NCBI RefSeq assembly: GCF_004027225.2
Contig: NC_044282.2
Location: forward strand, 47,026,576-47,090,575
Direction: 5' to 3'
Source: Strigops habroptila
Taxonomy: Eukaryota; Chordata; Aves; Psittaciformes; Psittacidae
Length of the DNA: 64,000 bases
The notes under the pieces are model-generated. The model worked only from the letters and a program-made list of their open reading frames with translations, was not told where the DNA came from and did no database searches. Made by a program: the position numbers and the translations under genes. Positions 38,101 through 51,664 of this stretch are shown here, in pieces. Position 1 is the stretch's first letter, and the number at the start of each line of letters is the position of its first letter.

Positions 38101-39204
38101 ATGCAAAGCCTGACTATTTTCTCTTGTATTTGTCTCTCTGTTCTTGGAGAGGATGGAAGAGATGCAAAATCCTACAGCACAGGAAGCTCTGCACAAATTA
38201 CTTCCATACCACTGCCATGCGCATATCCACGTGCTAGAAGGACCAGGGGAGACAAGGAAGGACAATTTCCAGCCCATGACAAGAGAGACCCGGAGCAGAC
38301 TGAGCTAGTGCTTTGCAGCTATTGACCAGAGAATCGTACTCCTACTGTTTCCTAAACATCCTGGATGGATGAGCAAATAAACGGATTTATAACTTCCTCC
38401 TCTAACGCATAATGGTGATTAGATAAAAACATTGTATGAACCATTTATAACCCTGATCTGAAACTGACGGAGCAAAATCCCAACCACGTCAGATGCCAAA
38501 GCGCAAAGAGCAGTGACACAAACATGAGATATAAATTTTGGTTCCAATCCATGGAAGAATTTTAAGGAGCTCCCTTCAGAGAAAGAGAGCACCTAGTAGC
38601 TCCTTAAGGCCAATGCCTATGTATCCTCACCCCTTTTTCCTAAGGGTTTTGGTCTAGTCCATTTTTAGACACAACCAATATCTTACTAAATATTTCAGAT
38701 AGAAATTGTGCTGCTGGAAAATAGTTTCCTTCACAGTCAAAACAGAGTTCTCCTCAGTTTCCTCCCTTCACGTCTCTTCTTACTACTGCACAAATTTTTT
38801 TCAGCATCGTGGGTGTTTACACCTTTTCTAATACTTATTTGCTTGTTAAATCCCTCAGTACCCTCTTTACCCTCCTTAAATTCCACACCATAACTTTTTG
38901 ATTTATCAACTCACTAGTCAGAAAGTAGTTACAAAACCATCAGGGTACCATTAAGAAAATAAGGCTAGTCAGGTTAAGGAAAAAAATGGAAATTAAGCAA
39001 GCCTGCAAAGCAAAAATCTGGGCAACACTTCCAGAGGATGTTATAGATAGTAAAATTTTATACACGTCCAGGAAGCAATTAGCTTCATGGAAGAAAACCA
39101 CTTCAAGTGCTGTAGAACAGAAAAATTTTGCCTCAGTAAGTCAGTTAGTTGCAGCTCACTGAAGGATAGGTAGTGGACTGGGAAGAGTCACCACATGCTT
39201 TCCT

Positions 39205-39308
39205 TGTTCGTCCACTGCTTCCTAAGCGTCTGGTGTCAGTCACTTTCCTGGAAAGACTAATGAACTAGGTGGACCTTTGGCCTGATTCAATACATCAGTT
39301 CTTACGTT
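39205..39308 (+). mobile_element. Ancient CR1/L3-type LINE 3' end
   Basis: The segment ends GAACTAGGTGGACCTTTGGC then CTGATTCAATACATCAGTTC, TTACGTT. This matches the GGCTAGATGGACCTTTGGTCTGACCCAGTATGGC...TTCTTATGTT 3' tail typical of old CR1/L3-like elements shared by reptiles and birds. Upstream GCGTCTGGTGTCAGTCACTTT matches the GCATCTGGTGCTGGCCACTG box of the same tail. It is much more diverged than the avian CR1 copies here, so it is probably an insertion predating birds. Confidence 0.7.
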
Positions 39309-42228
39309 TTTTTATTATCCATTTGGGATGGGTGGATTGCTTATTTGATTCATTAAATTAATCTACTGAATCACATAGAAACCGTGCCAAGGAAACAAAT
39401 TGCTGTATTCATCATAATGTTCCTGGGAAGAGGTCAACAGTGCAGAGCAGCACTTCTGGATTCATAGAGGTATAGTTTGTTAGCCTTGGGAAGGAGTTTG
39501 AGAAAGAGCTGCTCAAGGTGTGTGCTTGCATGGGCAAGAGAGAAAGAATGGGCAAGTGCACAAAAGCAGAAGCGTCACTTGGATTTTGCTCTTCATGTAT
39601 GTCACATAAGAGAAACTCTTGTGACAGATGACAGATAGATCTCTGTGAAACTTCAGTGAGAAGCTGTATGAACAAGGAAGCCAGGTAGCATTGCCTTTAG
39701 GGGAGCCCAGGTGAGGCCTGGTGGTGACAAGGCCACTGCCTGCAAGAGCTGTGAGGTGATGCTGGCAAGGAGCTGGAAGAAGGAAGCAGTGTTCAGCTCC
39801 ATCAGTGCCTCTGCTAGCAGGATGCTCTGCTTACAAAAGCGCAGGACAGTGCTCCTTACAAGCAAAACATCAGCATCCTGCGGTGCAACACTGCTTTAAG
39901 CTATAGAGGAGTCATGTTTTCCCTGCGTGAAGTTCATCAGGCTGAGCTCCAGGTCACTGGCTGAGGTTTCACCAATTGAAACTTGCACTTTCAGGCCATT
40001 ACAATCTCAGTATTGCATTTTCTCATACAGAGATTCCCTTTTCCTCACTTTCTTCTTTTTCTGTTTCACTTAATGGTGATGCATGGCTTGTATCATTCTT
40101 GGCACAAGCTAATTAAAGGTAAGTAAGTGCCCTGAGCTTAGTGACTGTACCTGGGTCAGAAGAAGGTGAAACAGTTAATAGAGACTCATGGACACAAACC
40201 AGAATAGATTTCAGATCTCTGTTTTCTTACCACTTCATAGAAACCTATATTTATTTAGTCTAAGGAAGTGAAATTCAGTATTGGAATTAATGGGTTTTCT
40301 TTTCATAATCAGAGTAATTAAAAAAATTAGATTACTGAAGTTTCAAAAATAAATAATATTTCACCATACTTGATTGTTCTTGTAAGCTTAAATGCAGTGA
40401 TTTATTGAGAAATATTAAGCCCAAAGACTTGATATATATCACTTGCTACTGGAAGAAAAATTGTCCAAACCAGCCAACCTCCAGCTTCATTCGTTACCAC
40501 CTGTTTCCTTGATCACTTTACATATTCTAGGTATTTAATCTATTCTATGACTTGGGATAAGATGGTGACAAGCATCTGTGTTTTTCCATTCAGTTCAGGC
40601 TATTTTTTTGCATTTGGGGAAGGGAGAAAAATATTATCTCTGTTCCTATCAGTTTCATTGCTCTGATGCACTTCACTCCTGGTTTTCTGTACTTCACTTC
40701 TCTTTCCAGTCTATAAAATACTTAGGCCAAGTGCACCACTCTAAACTGATTCATACACGCTGAAGACAGGTCTCAAGAGCTCATGAATAAAAGAACCTTG
40801 TTCATCTATTTGTTTTCACCTTATTAAGCCAAAGACAGATTATATTAAATTATGTATTCAGTTGTATTACAATCATCTTAGTACACGTGTCTGCAGTAGT
40901 CAGCAACTTAAAAACATATGCTTATATAGATAGCTTTATGCTTGAGATATTTACAGTGGGTTTGGGGGTTATTCAAGAACCAAAATCCTCATGTGTGTTT
41001 GTATATGCAGGAACAGGGTCACAGCTTTCTGGGAAGTCATTTCCAGACAGGAACATGATACGCTATGTTTCACACTGTGACAGATCTTGCAGTAATACTC
41101 AAATCTTCAAGAAAGATTCTCACAAGAGCATGACTCAAACCAGCCTTGACTGTCAGCATGAGTAAGGGATCAAATGCTCAGATTAAAAAAAAAGAAGTAT
41201 TAAAGCAAGAAACCAAAGCAGTGTAACTATTCTCTGGTATAGGAAGCTGCTGATGAGCAAAACCCAGCTGCAACCTAGCTGACGTAAACATGGGGATTGA
41301 CAATTAAATGGAAAAATATAGATAATGAAGAAATACTAGATGGAGGACCAGTTAAAGAGTTTACATAACCTGACCTTGCCTTAAACCAGATGATCAGAGA
41401 GAAACTAATAAACCAGAATAACTCATGAGAACATATCTGATGTGTTCAACCTTTGCAGAGATCAGAAAAGCCTCATTTTGAGGTTTGGTATTTCGATTAC
41501 AAGAGTGTAGCTGTGATTTGTGGAGTAATATCTATATCAAATATTTTTCATGGTAAAAACTATTGAAAAATATACATTTTCACAAAGCAGGACTTGCTTA
41601 AAACATTTAAAAGGTTTTAAGCAATACTTTTGATTTTCTCTTTTCAATCCTAACTTTAGAACTATTTACCAAACTTCGCATTTTACTTATTTTTTGGTGA
41701 TTACAGCAGGTTTTCTACATTATTTTGATTTGATAAGTGAAAATTCTACTTCTCTCTGAAGTGTCATAAACTGCCTTATGTGTTGCTGTATTAGACAAAT
41801 GAAAAATATTTTTAATTGTATCAGTGTAGCTATATGAAGTCACAAGCTTCTCATGACTGAGCCATATATTATTGATGTACCTGATTAGTTATATATATAT
41901 TACACATTTTCTACAGAAATCTCAGAGAGAAGTTGGTCTGAAACTGGACAAAAAAAGTTGGTCTGTGTGTATCTGTAACCTTTGGGATATGGTGGTCTTC
42001 CTGTTTAAGCTGACCACCACATGAACTGTGTGCCTGATGTGCTGTGTTGATGTGTGTGTCATGATGTTGTTATGCACCTACTACACCATGTCAGTGACCA
42101 CAGTGGATTTATTTAACATGCACTTTATAGCTGTGCTCCTGTGCTCTGTGGATCTGCCTGGGATTTCATATGATACAAATTCTGTCTCTTTTTCAATGAA
42201 TTTACCCTTTTAGCCATTGTTTACTAGG
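39309..42228. other. Intergenic, no feature seen
   Basis: AT-rich DNA with only short chance ORFs. A short TA run occurs at about 41890-41900. Confidence 0.55.
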
Positions 42229-42432
42229 TCTCTCCTCAGCCTCCTCTCACCACATGAAACAAGTGCAGCTCCCTTAACCCTGCCTTGTTGGCCCTATACT
42301 GTAGGCCCCTAACAATCCTGGCACGCTCCCCTCCATCTTCTCAGCATCCATCCTAACTGGACAAAAAAACTAACTCTGAAAGGTGTATTTCTGTTGGAGC
42401 CTCACCAACACTGAGCAGAGAGGGACAAGGCA
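42229..42432 (-). mobile_element. Diverged CR1 LINE internal fragment
   Basis: Read in reverse, this corresponds to the region around the end of CR1 ORF2. Plus-strand landmarks are CTCCTCAGCCTCCTCTC, CAAGTGCAGCTCCCTTAACC, TCCATCCTAACTGGACA and GAGCCTCACCAACACTGAGC followed by AGAGAGGGACAAGG. The corresponding CR1 boxes are GCTCTCTCAGCC, CTGGACACAG and GGCCTCACCAGGGCTGAGCAGAGGG. The copy is old and lacks the 3' tail. Confidence 0.7.
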
Positions 42433-43793
42433 GAGACACCAAGAGTGCGAAGATATACATATAAACCTGCTAAGGACATCTTCATTTAGGAGTAAAGTGT
42501 CTTTAGAAAGTTCAGCAGCAGGCTAAGATCACCCTTACCCTGGTCAGGAACACTGCGTCAGGGCGTAGCTCTTTGGAGCCTGCACAACAGGACTTTGCTC
42601 TTTCTCCTTTGTGTTCATTTTCTTTAATGTTATCAGCTGATAAACTTTCGAAAGTGCTTCTTTAATAACCAGATACAAACACTGCACCAGCTGAAGACTG
42701 CTGCCACCCAGCAGTCGGGGCAGGCAATTCAGGTAAAACTTCTTAGTTCACTCACGGGCTGATCCTAATGGCAAGGGTGGGAAAGTGATCCTCAGTCAGG
42801 ACCAGTAGCTATTTCAGCTCCAAAGGACAAATACAGTGACATACATGCCTGACTGGTGACAATAGTGAACAACTACCAGACAGATCAAATTAACTCTTTG
42901 TCTACAGCTACAGCTGTCTACTCTACAGCTACTGTCAAGTGTGATTTGATCAGTTCTTGCCCATCTTTTCTGATGCTTTCCACTCACCCTAATTGCTGAG
43001 GTGTTATGCAGAACTATGGTTCTGCCCAGTCAGGGGCTTCATCACATCTGCCATGGGCAGCCAACCCTCCTCAGCATCCCCTCTTACTTCTGGTCTTCAA
43101 ACTGCTGCAATTTATGCCATTGCTAAGCCAGTTCATTACAAGTAGCATTCTAGATAAGATGTAGTTGTTTACCAGCACTCACCCCAGGGGAACGGCATCT
43201 CAAAACCACTGTTATATTTTCATTTAAGTAGGTGTAACCACACTCTGGTGAATTTAAAATACATCTCCCCCTGAATTCAAAACACATCAATTTCTGGCTT
43301 TCCCAGGGATTTGCTTCAGGTTTGTACCATCTCTTGGTGACCACAGCTGTTCCTCCATGTCTCTGTATGCTGCTTCAAGCTATGTAAAGAATTGCTAACA
43401 CACGGTAAGGCCTACATATCCAGCCTGGTGAGTAAATATTGCTTTCTCGTGTAATGAGTGATTACTGGACCTGATGGAGGATTCTCCAGATGACTGGGGT
43501 TATGAGGTCTGTGAACCCTGGTTACAGCTTTTCCCACAACTGGAGGGATTAGGATGTTTTTTCCAGTTCAGATTCTCTCTCGCCACAGATTACAGGTGAA
43601 CTCATGCTGCAGCTGGTCTTTCAGCCATGGTATTTATAGCTTTCGTCTCCAGGCCCAGGCCATCTAGTTTCATGAAAGTTTCAGGAATTGAGGGTGGAAT
43701 TACGGAGCTGCATTTAGGCACTCAGGTTTAGATGGGCAGGATCTCCCTCTGGAGGCCTTACACAGACACTGCTCCTCTCTCTTGGTTGCACAG
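42433..43793. other. Intergenic, no feature seen
   Basis: No recognisable exon or repeat. The end of this stretch carries a pyrimidine-rich run into CAG at 43791-43793 that could act as a splice acceptor for the ORF-bearing segment that follows. Confidence 0.5.
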
Positions 43794-44190
43794 AGACCTG
43801 TGGGAGAAGAGCTTTGAAATGCTGCTGCAAATCAGATCTCTCGCCAGAACTGGTTGTCCTTGCTTTCTTACAACACCAGTCCTTCTGCCAAATGTGGCTG
43901 CAATTTGCCAGCAGCTCCAAAAGCTCATGGACAGAGAGCTCTCCCCCCAAACGGAGATGAGGCTGTTTCTGAATGCTGGACATGGGGCCAGGGCTGCCAA
44001 GCAAGCAGTGCCCAGCAGCACTGGGGGCTCCTCTCTCGGTTTTGCTCAGGAGGGTTCCCCAGCTTATCTGAAAAGTGGCATCAACGTTAGAGTGGGGATA
44101 AAGAAATCTGATGATGGAAAACGAGTCTTGCAAAGAAGATAAGGAACCAGATGAAACTCTAAACAAACCCATAATGATGCTTCTAATAAA
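43794..44190 (+). other. Unrecognised ORF-bearing segment with AATAAA (candidate terminal exon)
   Basis: A plus-strand frame from ATG at 43732 stays open for 136 codons to TAA at 44140-44142, and an AATAAA follows at 44185-44190. A strong acceptor-like sequence, CTCCTCTCTCTTGGTTGCACAG, cut here at CAG ending 43793, precedes most of the frame. A TAG sits immediately before the ATG, so the frame does not extend further upstream. The local base composition is GC-richer than the flanks. The minus strand is also open (152 codons, 44172-43714), which points to a stop-poor patch. The translation (for example MDRELSPQTEMRLFLNAGHG) shows no domain, signal peptide or membrane segment that I recognise. 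It may be a non-coding RNA exon, a decayed gene or chance. Confidence 0.25.
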
Positions 44191-46325
44191 AATGTTTGAA
44201 AAGCATAAAAGAAAGCCAGCATTAATTACTTAAGTCTTTAGACATGTTCAACGATTAGTGTCACATGTATTACAGAATTACATACTTACTTCATTATCAG
44301 AGTCTCCCACCTGACGTGTCGAATCACTCCTCTTTTTTTTTGTTTTTCCAAATACACTTGGCACACAATAATGTATGTCTGGGCATAGGAAGAAAGCTAC
44401 CAGTTTTTCCCAACAAAATATTCTGGATGTTCTAAAAGGTTTACAGTTGTGAGTCCAAACACAATAAACATGCCTTTTTTTCTGTTAACTGAAGTAATTT
44501 GTATGAAGAACTTAGAATCAACCTTTATTGTAGAGACTGTGTTGGATTAAATGAGTTTCACTTAGTACTTTTTACTCTTCTTATACTTCTTATTTTTTAC
44601 TTTCATGTGTCTTTTGAACTCATGTTCATCAGGTATCCCACTAATAAGCTGGCCTCAGTTACACTTTTAAAGGATGTCGTCAGTCTAAAACCTGGTGAGT
44701 TGCAAAAGTTGTCTGAAAAGCTATGCTATAATATCAATCCCTGTGTATAAATGAAAGGCTTCCATTAAATTTCAGCCAGTTTAGCTGGTATAGAATGTCT
44801 GACTAAAAAAGTATTTAGGCTAAATTTTTTTTTGAAATTCTGTTAGCAAACTGAACATCTCAAAATCAGAAAGCACCTTTAGTACATTTAAGATGAGATT
44901 TTTTTAATAAAACATAATAGATTTTTCTCAGATTTTAGAAGTATGTCTAAGCTAAAAATATATAATAAAAATCAACCCATGATCTGAAGGGAAGATTGCA
45001 GTGCACAGCCATAAATGTAACAAAAGCTATGGCTTGGATAGTAAGAATAATTTTGAGATATAAGTTATTGGAATTTAAAATGTTTGTCTGCTGCGTTAGT
45101 GACTTTGGAATCAAGTAAAAGGAAAGGCAAGCAAAAATACAGCTCCTATACTAACTAAATGCAGAATTTAGTTCTATCACTAAGAGGCGCTGCTGCATAA
45201 GAGCCACGGTCTATTCTTGCCACACTGTGAGGTGTAGCCAAGGGTAAATATCTGCGACACACAGATTATTTTTCTTCTACGCTGGAAGGTGTATGTATTA
45301 TCTACATGTATCTATGTCTGAATTAATATCGTTCTTTCAACAACGAAAAAAAATCTTTCCGGCGGAAAATATCTTCCTTCAGAACTGTCCTTTATTTTCA
45401 CTCTGTTATAGAAGGTTTTATGTTGGACTTACTTAATCTCAGAAATCGTTATGAAAGTTATGATGCTACAGACAGCAAATTCTTCGTGTCTGAGGCTGTG
45501 TAAGTCCTCAAGCTGGTAATTTACATGAAAAGGAGTTTTAGACCTATAGAATCAATTCCATTTTCATGAGAGGATCTAAGGACAGGCCACAGTGCTTTTA
45601 CACTATGATACACAGAGCATGCAATATTTCACTCCTTCATTTGCAAAGATGGAGTTGCAGGAGGGGGCATAGCTAAGCCAGAAAAATACATAAACATTGT
45701 TAAAGTTGTCTACACAGATAAGGTGACTGTTACCAGCTTGTACAAGCTGTTGTCATTTGGCAAGGAGGTTTCTCAGCAGAGTTCACAGCAAGATGAATGT
45801 GGACTGGGATGGAGCAGGGTAGGAATCTTGGGAAGGATTTGCAGGCGAGGAGGGTAAATTCACCCATAAAACTCATTATCAGTACAAGACTAAAACGACC
45901 CCAGCTCCAGGGTGCAGCCAGTTATGTATCATCTAGAAAGTACAGGTTGGGCTTAGTACACTTGATTTGGTTTTGCTCTTTCCGTTCTTGCTGTGGACGC
46001 TCTGGAAATCTCAAAGATAAAAATATTAGATTATAAGATGGTACGTAGTCCTTATGGCTCTTCTAAGGTGTTTTTTAAGAAGAAAAAGGGAAACACAAAC
46101 AGTACTTCACTCCTTGAAGAACTGCAGAGAAGAATTTATGGCTGTAAGTACTGATTAAGCAAGAAACTATCCATGTCTTCAAGAAAGTGTCCGACATGTA
46201 AAAGCTTGTATGACAATCTGAACTCAATCAATTTATAGTTTGTCACAATTGCTCTGTATACCATTCTCCTGTTAAAAGCTAACTTAACAGCCTTGTCTTT
46301 TGAAACTGTTTCTGCTTCATTATTC

Positions 46326-46343
46326 AAAAAAAAAAAAAAAAAA
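46326..46343. repeat. A18 homopolymer
   Basis: This is an uninterrupted run of 18 A. No AATAAA or recognisable transcript precedes it, so a processed-pseudogene tail is not supported. Confidence 0.95.
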
Positions 46344-49300
46344 GGCACAAACCATAAGAAAGAAAAGGGAGATAAACTGCATTTGTAAAGGCTCTGGTAG
46401 CTATAGGCTCTTTGCATCATTTGCTTCAGGAAGAAATAAAACAAACTAACACAGAGAAAGCAGTAGTTACAACCATAACAGTGTTCACTGCTTCCCACTC
46501 CTCGCAGATTGTTTAACAACTAAATTAGAGGAGGGATGTTCTTCTTTTGTGATCAGTGATGTTGGAACTATAAAGCAAAACACTTTCCAAAGAAGTGAGT
46601 TTAAGGTTATGGTTTTAAACGCAGCAAAGCTGTTCCAATAGCAAGCTGCTGCTAAAATGCAGTCCCCTTCCCCACTCTTGGCCTTAGCCCTTGTGCTGAT
46701 GCTTGCCTGAACCTATCACAAACCAGTTAAAAAAATCTAAACTAACAGAAAACACACCACCAAGTGAAAGAATACAAGTCAGTATGTTTTTGCTAGTTCA
46801 ACTCCCTCAGCTCCTGCACTAGGTGGTCAGACAAGCACCAGCGCAAGGGAGGGCATGGGAACAGGTGGCTGCAGCATGGGGATGGAATCAAGAAGGGATG
46901 TCCATTTAGGCAGCAGTTGTTGCCTCAGCTTACATGGGTCATCAAATTGAAACCTACCCCTTTCTGCCTTTTATTTCCCTTTTGTGAATGATTTTTGTGT
47001 AGCCCTTCTCTTGTGCATGAAGAGTCTTTTAAGATTTCTGATTTTCATCTCTCTGACGAAGGTCCTCTTCAGACATTAACTATTATAGAATATCTGGCTA
47101 TACTCTTAGCATTCACATCCCATGCCTGTGGAAACTCCAATTACTCCTGTGAGAACAGGGTTTTCTTTTAATTTTAAAATCCTGCTGTTCTTTTGGCCTC
47201 GGGTGGCTGAAAGTTCCTGATGTTATTTAACATTGTGCAAAAAAATGTCTTTTGTTAGTTTCAGAGTGATAGCTCATTTGTGACAATTTGTAAGTAGGAG
47301 ACGGTGGCAGCATCAAGATGCAAAATTCAGTACATACAGAGAACAGCTGAGCAGGAAAATGGCTCAGCCTCCTCAAGTAGAGGAGGATTTATAATTGTCA
47401 ACATACAGAGTAGAAACATAGTAAAAATTTTCAGTGGAACTTCACCTATTTTAATTGCAACTGCATTTTAGTTATACAAATACTAAAGGTGTTTGTTGGA
47501 AATTCTGCCTAATTACCAGTATATCCTTGTATAACTATTTGCCACAGTAGCAAATTATCAAGACACCATCAAAGCAGACCATACGCAAGGCTTTTCTGTG
47601 TCTTTGTCCTTGGCAGTTGTAATAAAGCTGCATATCCATTCAGAAGGGTAAGGGTATACCAGCAGGGATGGCTTCAGAGTTTGTTTTCATCTATCAGCAC
47701 TAAGAGTTTGGTGGAAAACATTCTGAATAATGATTAATTGATGATATAATGATTGTATTTCTAAGTACATTGCTTTCCCATGAGCTCTGTCTTTAACCAC
47801 ATCCCAGCATAGCATTAGCACTGTCTTTTGCTTTATTGTTCAAGTTCAGTCATTCTTTCCATTTCTAGAGGCACTGCAGAATTCATAATTGAACAACTCC
47901 ATGTAAAGGAAAAATGCCTTCTGCCATAATTAAACACACTATTTGCTGCAAACATTGCAATAAATCAATCAACATGCTGAAATTCGTTCAAATTACTATA
48001 ATTCTTGTATCTCAAACTCTGATAATGGTCCTTTCAATTCAAAGCCCGTAAACAATGGTTAAATAAGAAATAACGCAAAGGAATGGTAAAGGGAGGAAAA
48101 GGATAATTTCTCTGGAAACATAGTGACCGTTTTGTATTCCATCCAAAATGTCTAGGAACAGCAAGGCAGTGACTGTATGTTAACCACTGAGCAAACCACA
48201 CAGCATTTAACTTTCACCTTCCCCTGGTATAAAATTCAGAATAATAATCCTGCTGCATGATGCAACTCCTACTTAACTTCCCCTGGTGTTTTTAATTGTA
48301 TAAGGATGTAAAACACATAATAAGCTCTTCTGCTAGTCCCTAGCTTTGAGAAAATAAATAAATAAAGTGATGAGCAGCAGAGAAGTATTGTAAGAACTCC
48401 AGGTTGATCATTATGTTTATAATTTTTTCCTGTAGCCAGGGTGATCAGAAGCTAGCCTTTAACTAAAATTATGTCAATTCCTCCTCTATCACTTCTAGAA
48501 CTGGGCCTTAAGAAGATAAACAACGCTCCTAAGACTTGTGATAACATCAGCAGAATTAGCATAGCATGGAAATGTAGCTTATGAGGAATATTACGCAGCG
48601 AAGAGGAAAAACTACAGTGCAAGAGTATGGCAGTCACTTCAACATTAAACATTTTTCAGGTCACAGGCACTGTTGTCTGTGCTGATTCATCCACACATCA
48701 CATGGTTTTTGATTCTTTTTTCCCAATTAAATAAAACGGGATCTTATTATCTCATTGTTTTTCTGGCAAGGACTCTGCGTTTTCCTCTTGTGCTTCTTGA
48801 AAAGAGATGTAGATTCTTAAACAGCTTGGCATCTAACAGAAATGATCTCATTCTTTAAATCTGTAGCATCAAATCAGGACAGAAATAACCTTTGAGTGCA
48901 ATGAATATTTTTGACAAGATTAAGGTCCCACACAGGAAATGGGACACAGAATTGGTCTTTAAATCTTTGATATGTGTCTCTCAGAAGAAAGCTGAATTGA
49001 CTTTTGGAAACAAAGGAGGAAGTGGACTTAGAATTTTCTTGTGGCTGTACCATAATTAAAGTTATTGTTGCCAGGCTGATTTACACTCACTAAAAGCTTC
49101 TACTTTCTCTTTTGACTGCATGAGCAATTTGACTGCAGGACAGAGTAAGTTTTCAGTAGCCTGGGTAATCCTTGCTCTTCCTACCCATCACTAAAACCAT
49201 TCTTTACATTAGTGTAGCTTTCAGCTGCATTCAGATCTGAAAGCAGAACTCTTAACAGTTGCTGAAATAAATTCCAAAATATTGTGACTAATGCTATACA

Positions 49301-49595
49301 CAGAGCTATAAATCATCATGTCAATAAAGGGTAAAGTCTAAAAAAAAATATCTCTGCAGTCCTAAGATACAGGAATTTTAATATAAACCCTGAAGTATCA
49401 GGGGTTTTCAGGGCTATTTCTGGCTCTATGAGTGACAGAGTCCTCAGCAGGCAACAGAAGCAGAGACCACGTAGGTATATGTGTGCAGCTCCTGCTTCCT
49501 GCACACCACTGCTTAACACCAAAGCATAAAGTGATTTTCGGAAGTGAGATGAATAACTTCCCTCAGGAGTTCTTTGAGGGGGTTGGTTTGGTGTT

Positions 49596-49680
49596 TTGGG
49601 GTGGGGTTTTTTTTGTTTGTTTGTTTGGGGTTTTTTGTTTGTTTCTTTTTCTTTTTTGAGTAAATTTTTTTGAGTAAATT
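49596..49680. repeat. T-rich (GTTT)n repeat plus short tandem duplication
   Basis: Mixed GGGG, TTTTTT and GTTT units are followed by two copies of the motif TTTTTTGAGTAAAT. This is low-complexity sequence and explains the K/Q/N-rich ORF on the opposite strand. Confidence 0.85.
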
Positions 49681-51649
49681 TTCTGGGTAAGGTGGAACAG
49701 TCTGAACCTCCAAGAAGGAGAGGAACAGCTGTGAGTGGAAGAAATGTTCCTGCTCAGAAAGGGCTGTCTTTCTCATATCTACTTGAAAAGCAGTTATATT
49801 TCTATACATGTGCCTGTGTACTCTAGAATATAATTTATTGCAATAACAAACAGGATACTACGGTCTCTGAAAAGAGCTGCAAGAGGCTTTAGAGCAGCAG
49901 CAGGGTGGAAAGAACCTCATCCCTCCTGCAGCAGCCAGGAGGAACAGCAGCCAACCTAGTGTAAAACCAAACTACAGTCAGTGGTCTTGGTTAATCTCAA
50001 GCTAAGTCCCACTGCAATCATTGAAGCAAACAGTATTCGACAAACTCCTGTGATGGTTCTGCCACAAAGGCTACTTACTACCTGACTTTCCGCCTCAAAC
50101 TCCCTCTTTTCCCAGCATCCTGGCAGTTACCCGGACCATCAAATGGGGACCAAGTGTCTTTGCTCTTTTTTCGGGGAAGATGGAATTGAGGAGGAGGCAG
50201 GAATTTCATGGCTATGTGAAAAGAACCCCTGTTCCGTGGGTCATGGAGAACCATATCCAGCAAATTGTGTGTTCAGCCTCCCCTGATGTCAAGTGTCAGA
50301 ATACAGTGCTCCAGCTGGACAACAAACCAGCCGTTTCACAAGCATTTCAGGGCCAGGCTGTCTTGTGTGCTGCGGTCACAGGCTCAAGATGACTTGGAAC
50401 TGAGCTCTATCAATATCTATCTTTAGGCCCTCCTCATTAATTTCACAGTTTCCTTGAAGAGCTGACAAAATTGCTTGAAAATAAAGCAGCTTTGCCCATA
50501 TGTAGATGCTGACAATTTCATAAATAATTAAGTGCTGGTCAGAAACAAAAATGCTGAGACTTTTAATATTTTGCCCTAAATCAGGACCAAAAGTAGCACT
50601 TTTTTTTTCCTAAAATGAGAAATTCTAAAATATTTGAACTATAAATGTAAAAGTTATAAAAAGGCATTGTAACATAGAACTGAAACATTTCCTTCCTTAA
50701 CACATTAACCTTTTAGAGAGGCAGAACAAAACAACATTTGCTTGAATATATTTTCAATTTTTCACTGATTTTTTCCTTTTTACCTGCATTACTCCATTTT
50801 AGAGAGAGGGTATGAAACAGATCAACACCATCACCATGCAGCCACCATGCTGGGCTCTTATCAGGCACTTTGTATCACTGTGGTCTACACCTGCACAAAT
50901 AGATACGCCCAAGCTTGAGGTACCATGACAGGAGATCATACCCTTTTTGTCAACCAAGACTGGGTCATATAGATATGAAATGGGCAAAGCTATGACCAGA
51001 AGCTGAAAGGGCTTTGCCAGACCAGGCTAACCAGCCTCACACTCTCAATTAAAATGCTCTATGAATACACCAAACCTTTTGAAATTTCAAGCTGCATTCG
51101 AATACACCTGAGATGATCCCCCTACCGCTGCCCTGGCTCAGGACAAAAAGGAAGAAGTTTCTTGTCCAAGCAATTATGAACAGGGATGTTTTGGCTGTTA
51201 TTCTCTATTTTGCTCCCAAAGTAAGTTTTCCCATCTCTTATTGTCTGTTCATATGCACCCCGGCAGGTCTACCTGACTGACACCATCTGCTACTCCTGTG
51301 CTCAGGGAAAGAAATTAGTCTCTTCAGCCTCTGTAGGGAACCATATGAAAACAAATGCTGAAAACCTAGTTGGTGTCTCTAACATACTACAAAGGCTTAA
51401 ACCAGTGATATTTATATCTTGAGTTGCATTAAATTTAGGCTGTGGGCAAATGTCCAAATCTTCTTGCAAGTTGTTGCAAACATGTGTTGACAATAAATAT
51501 GTGACATGAGTATCCAGGATGTCTATGAGGAAGAGGTGTTAAAATAACATTTCTGCAGAAAACTATTTGTAATATATCCTTAGAAACTTGTAGCTGAAGT
51601 ATGTTTGTTACCTTGCCATAATTTGTAGATCTACTAAGGCCCGAACTTT

Positions 51650-51664
51650 GGGGGGGGGGGGGGG
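51650..51664. repeat. G15 homopolymer
   Basis: This is an uninterrupted run of 15 G in otherwise AT-rich DNA. Such tracts are hard to sequence and their length may be an assembly artefact. Confidence 0.9.

Larger units (their letters stand above)
26723..39204. other. Long intergenic stretch without recognised genes
   Basis: I find no exon with a recognisable product, no tRNA or small-RNA signature and no intact transposon. Faint ancient-repeat traces occur near 26975-27010 (GCGCACAGTGCTTTACAAATG) and 32792-32845. An 11-bp inverted repeat lies at 35048-35101. Segments such as 27960-28200, 32870-33010, 35310-35430 and 37700-38080 have the low-repeat, motif-dense look of conserved non-coding elements, which cannot be tested here. 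A T12 run occurs at 33349-33360. Confidence 0.5.

Noticed and set aside
46326..46343. A18 run as a processed-pseudogene tail
   Set aside because: No AATAAA or recognisable spliced-transcript sequence lies upstream on the plus strand.
50180..50392. 70-codon ORF with a seemingly ordinary protein composition
   Set aside because: No match to a known family and no exon signals. It is short enough to be chance.
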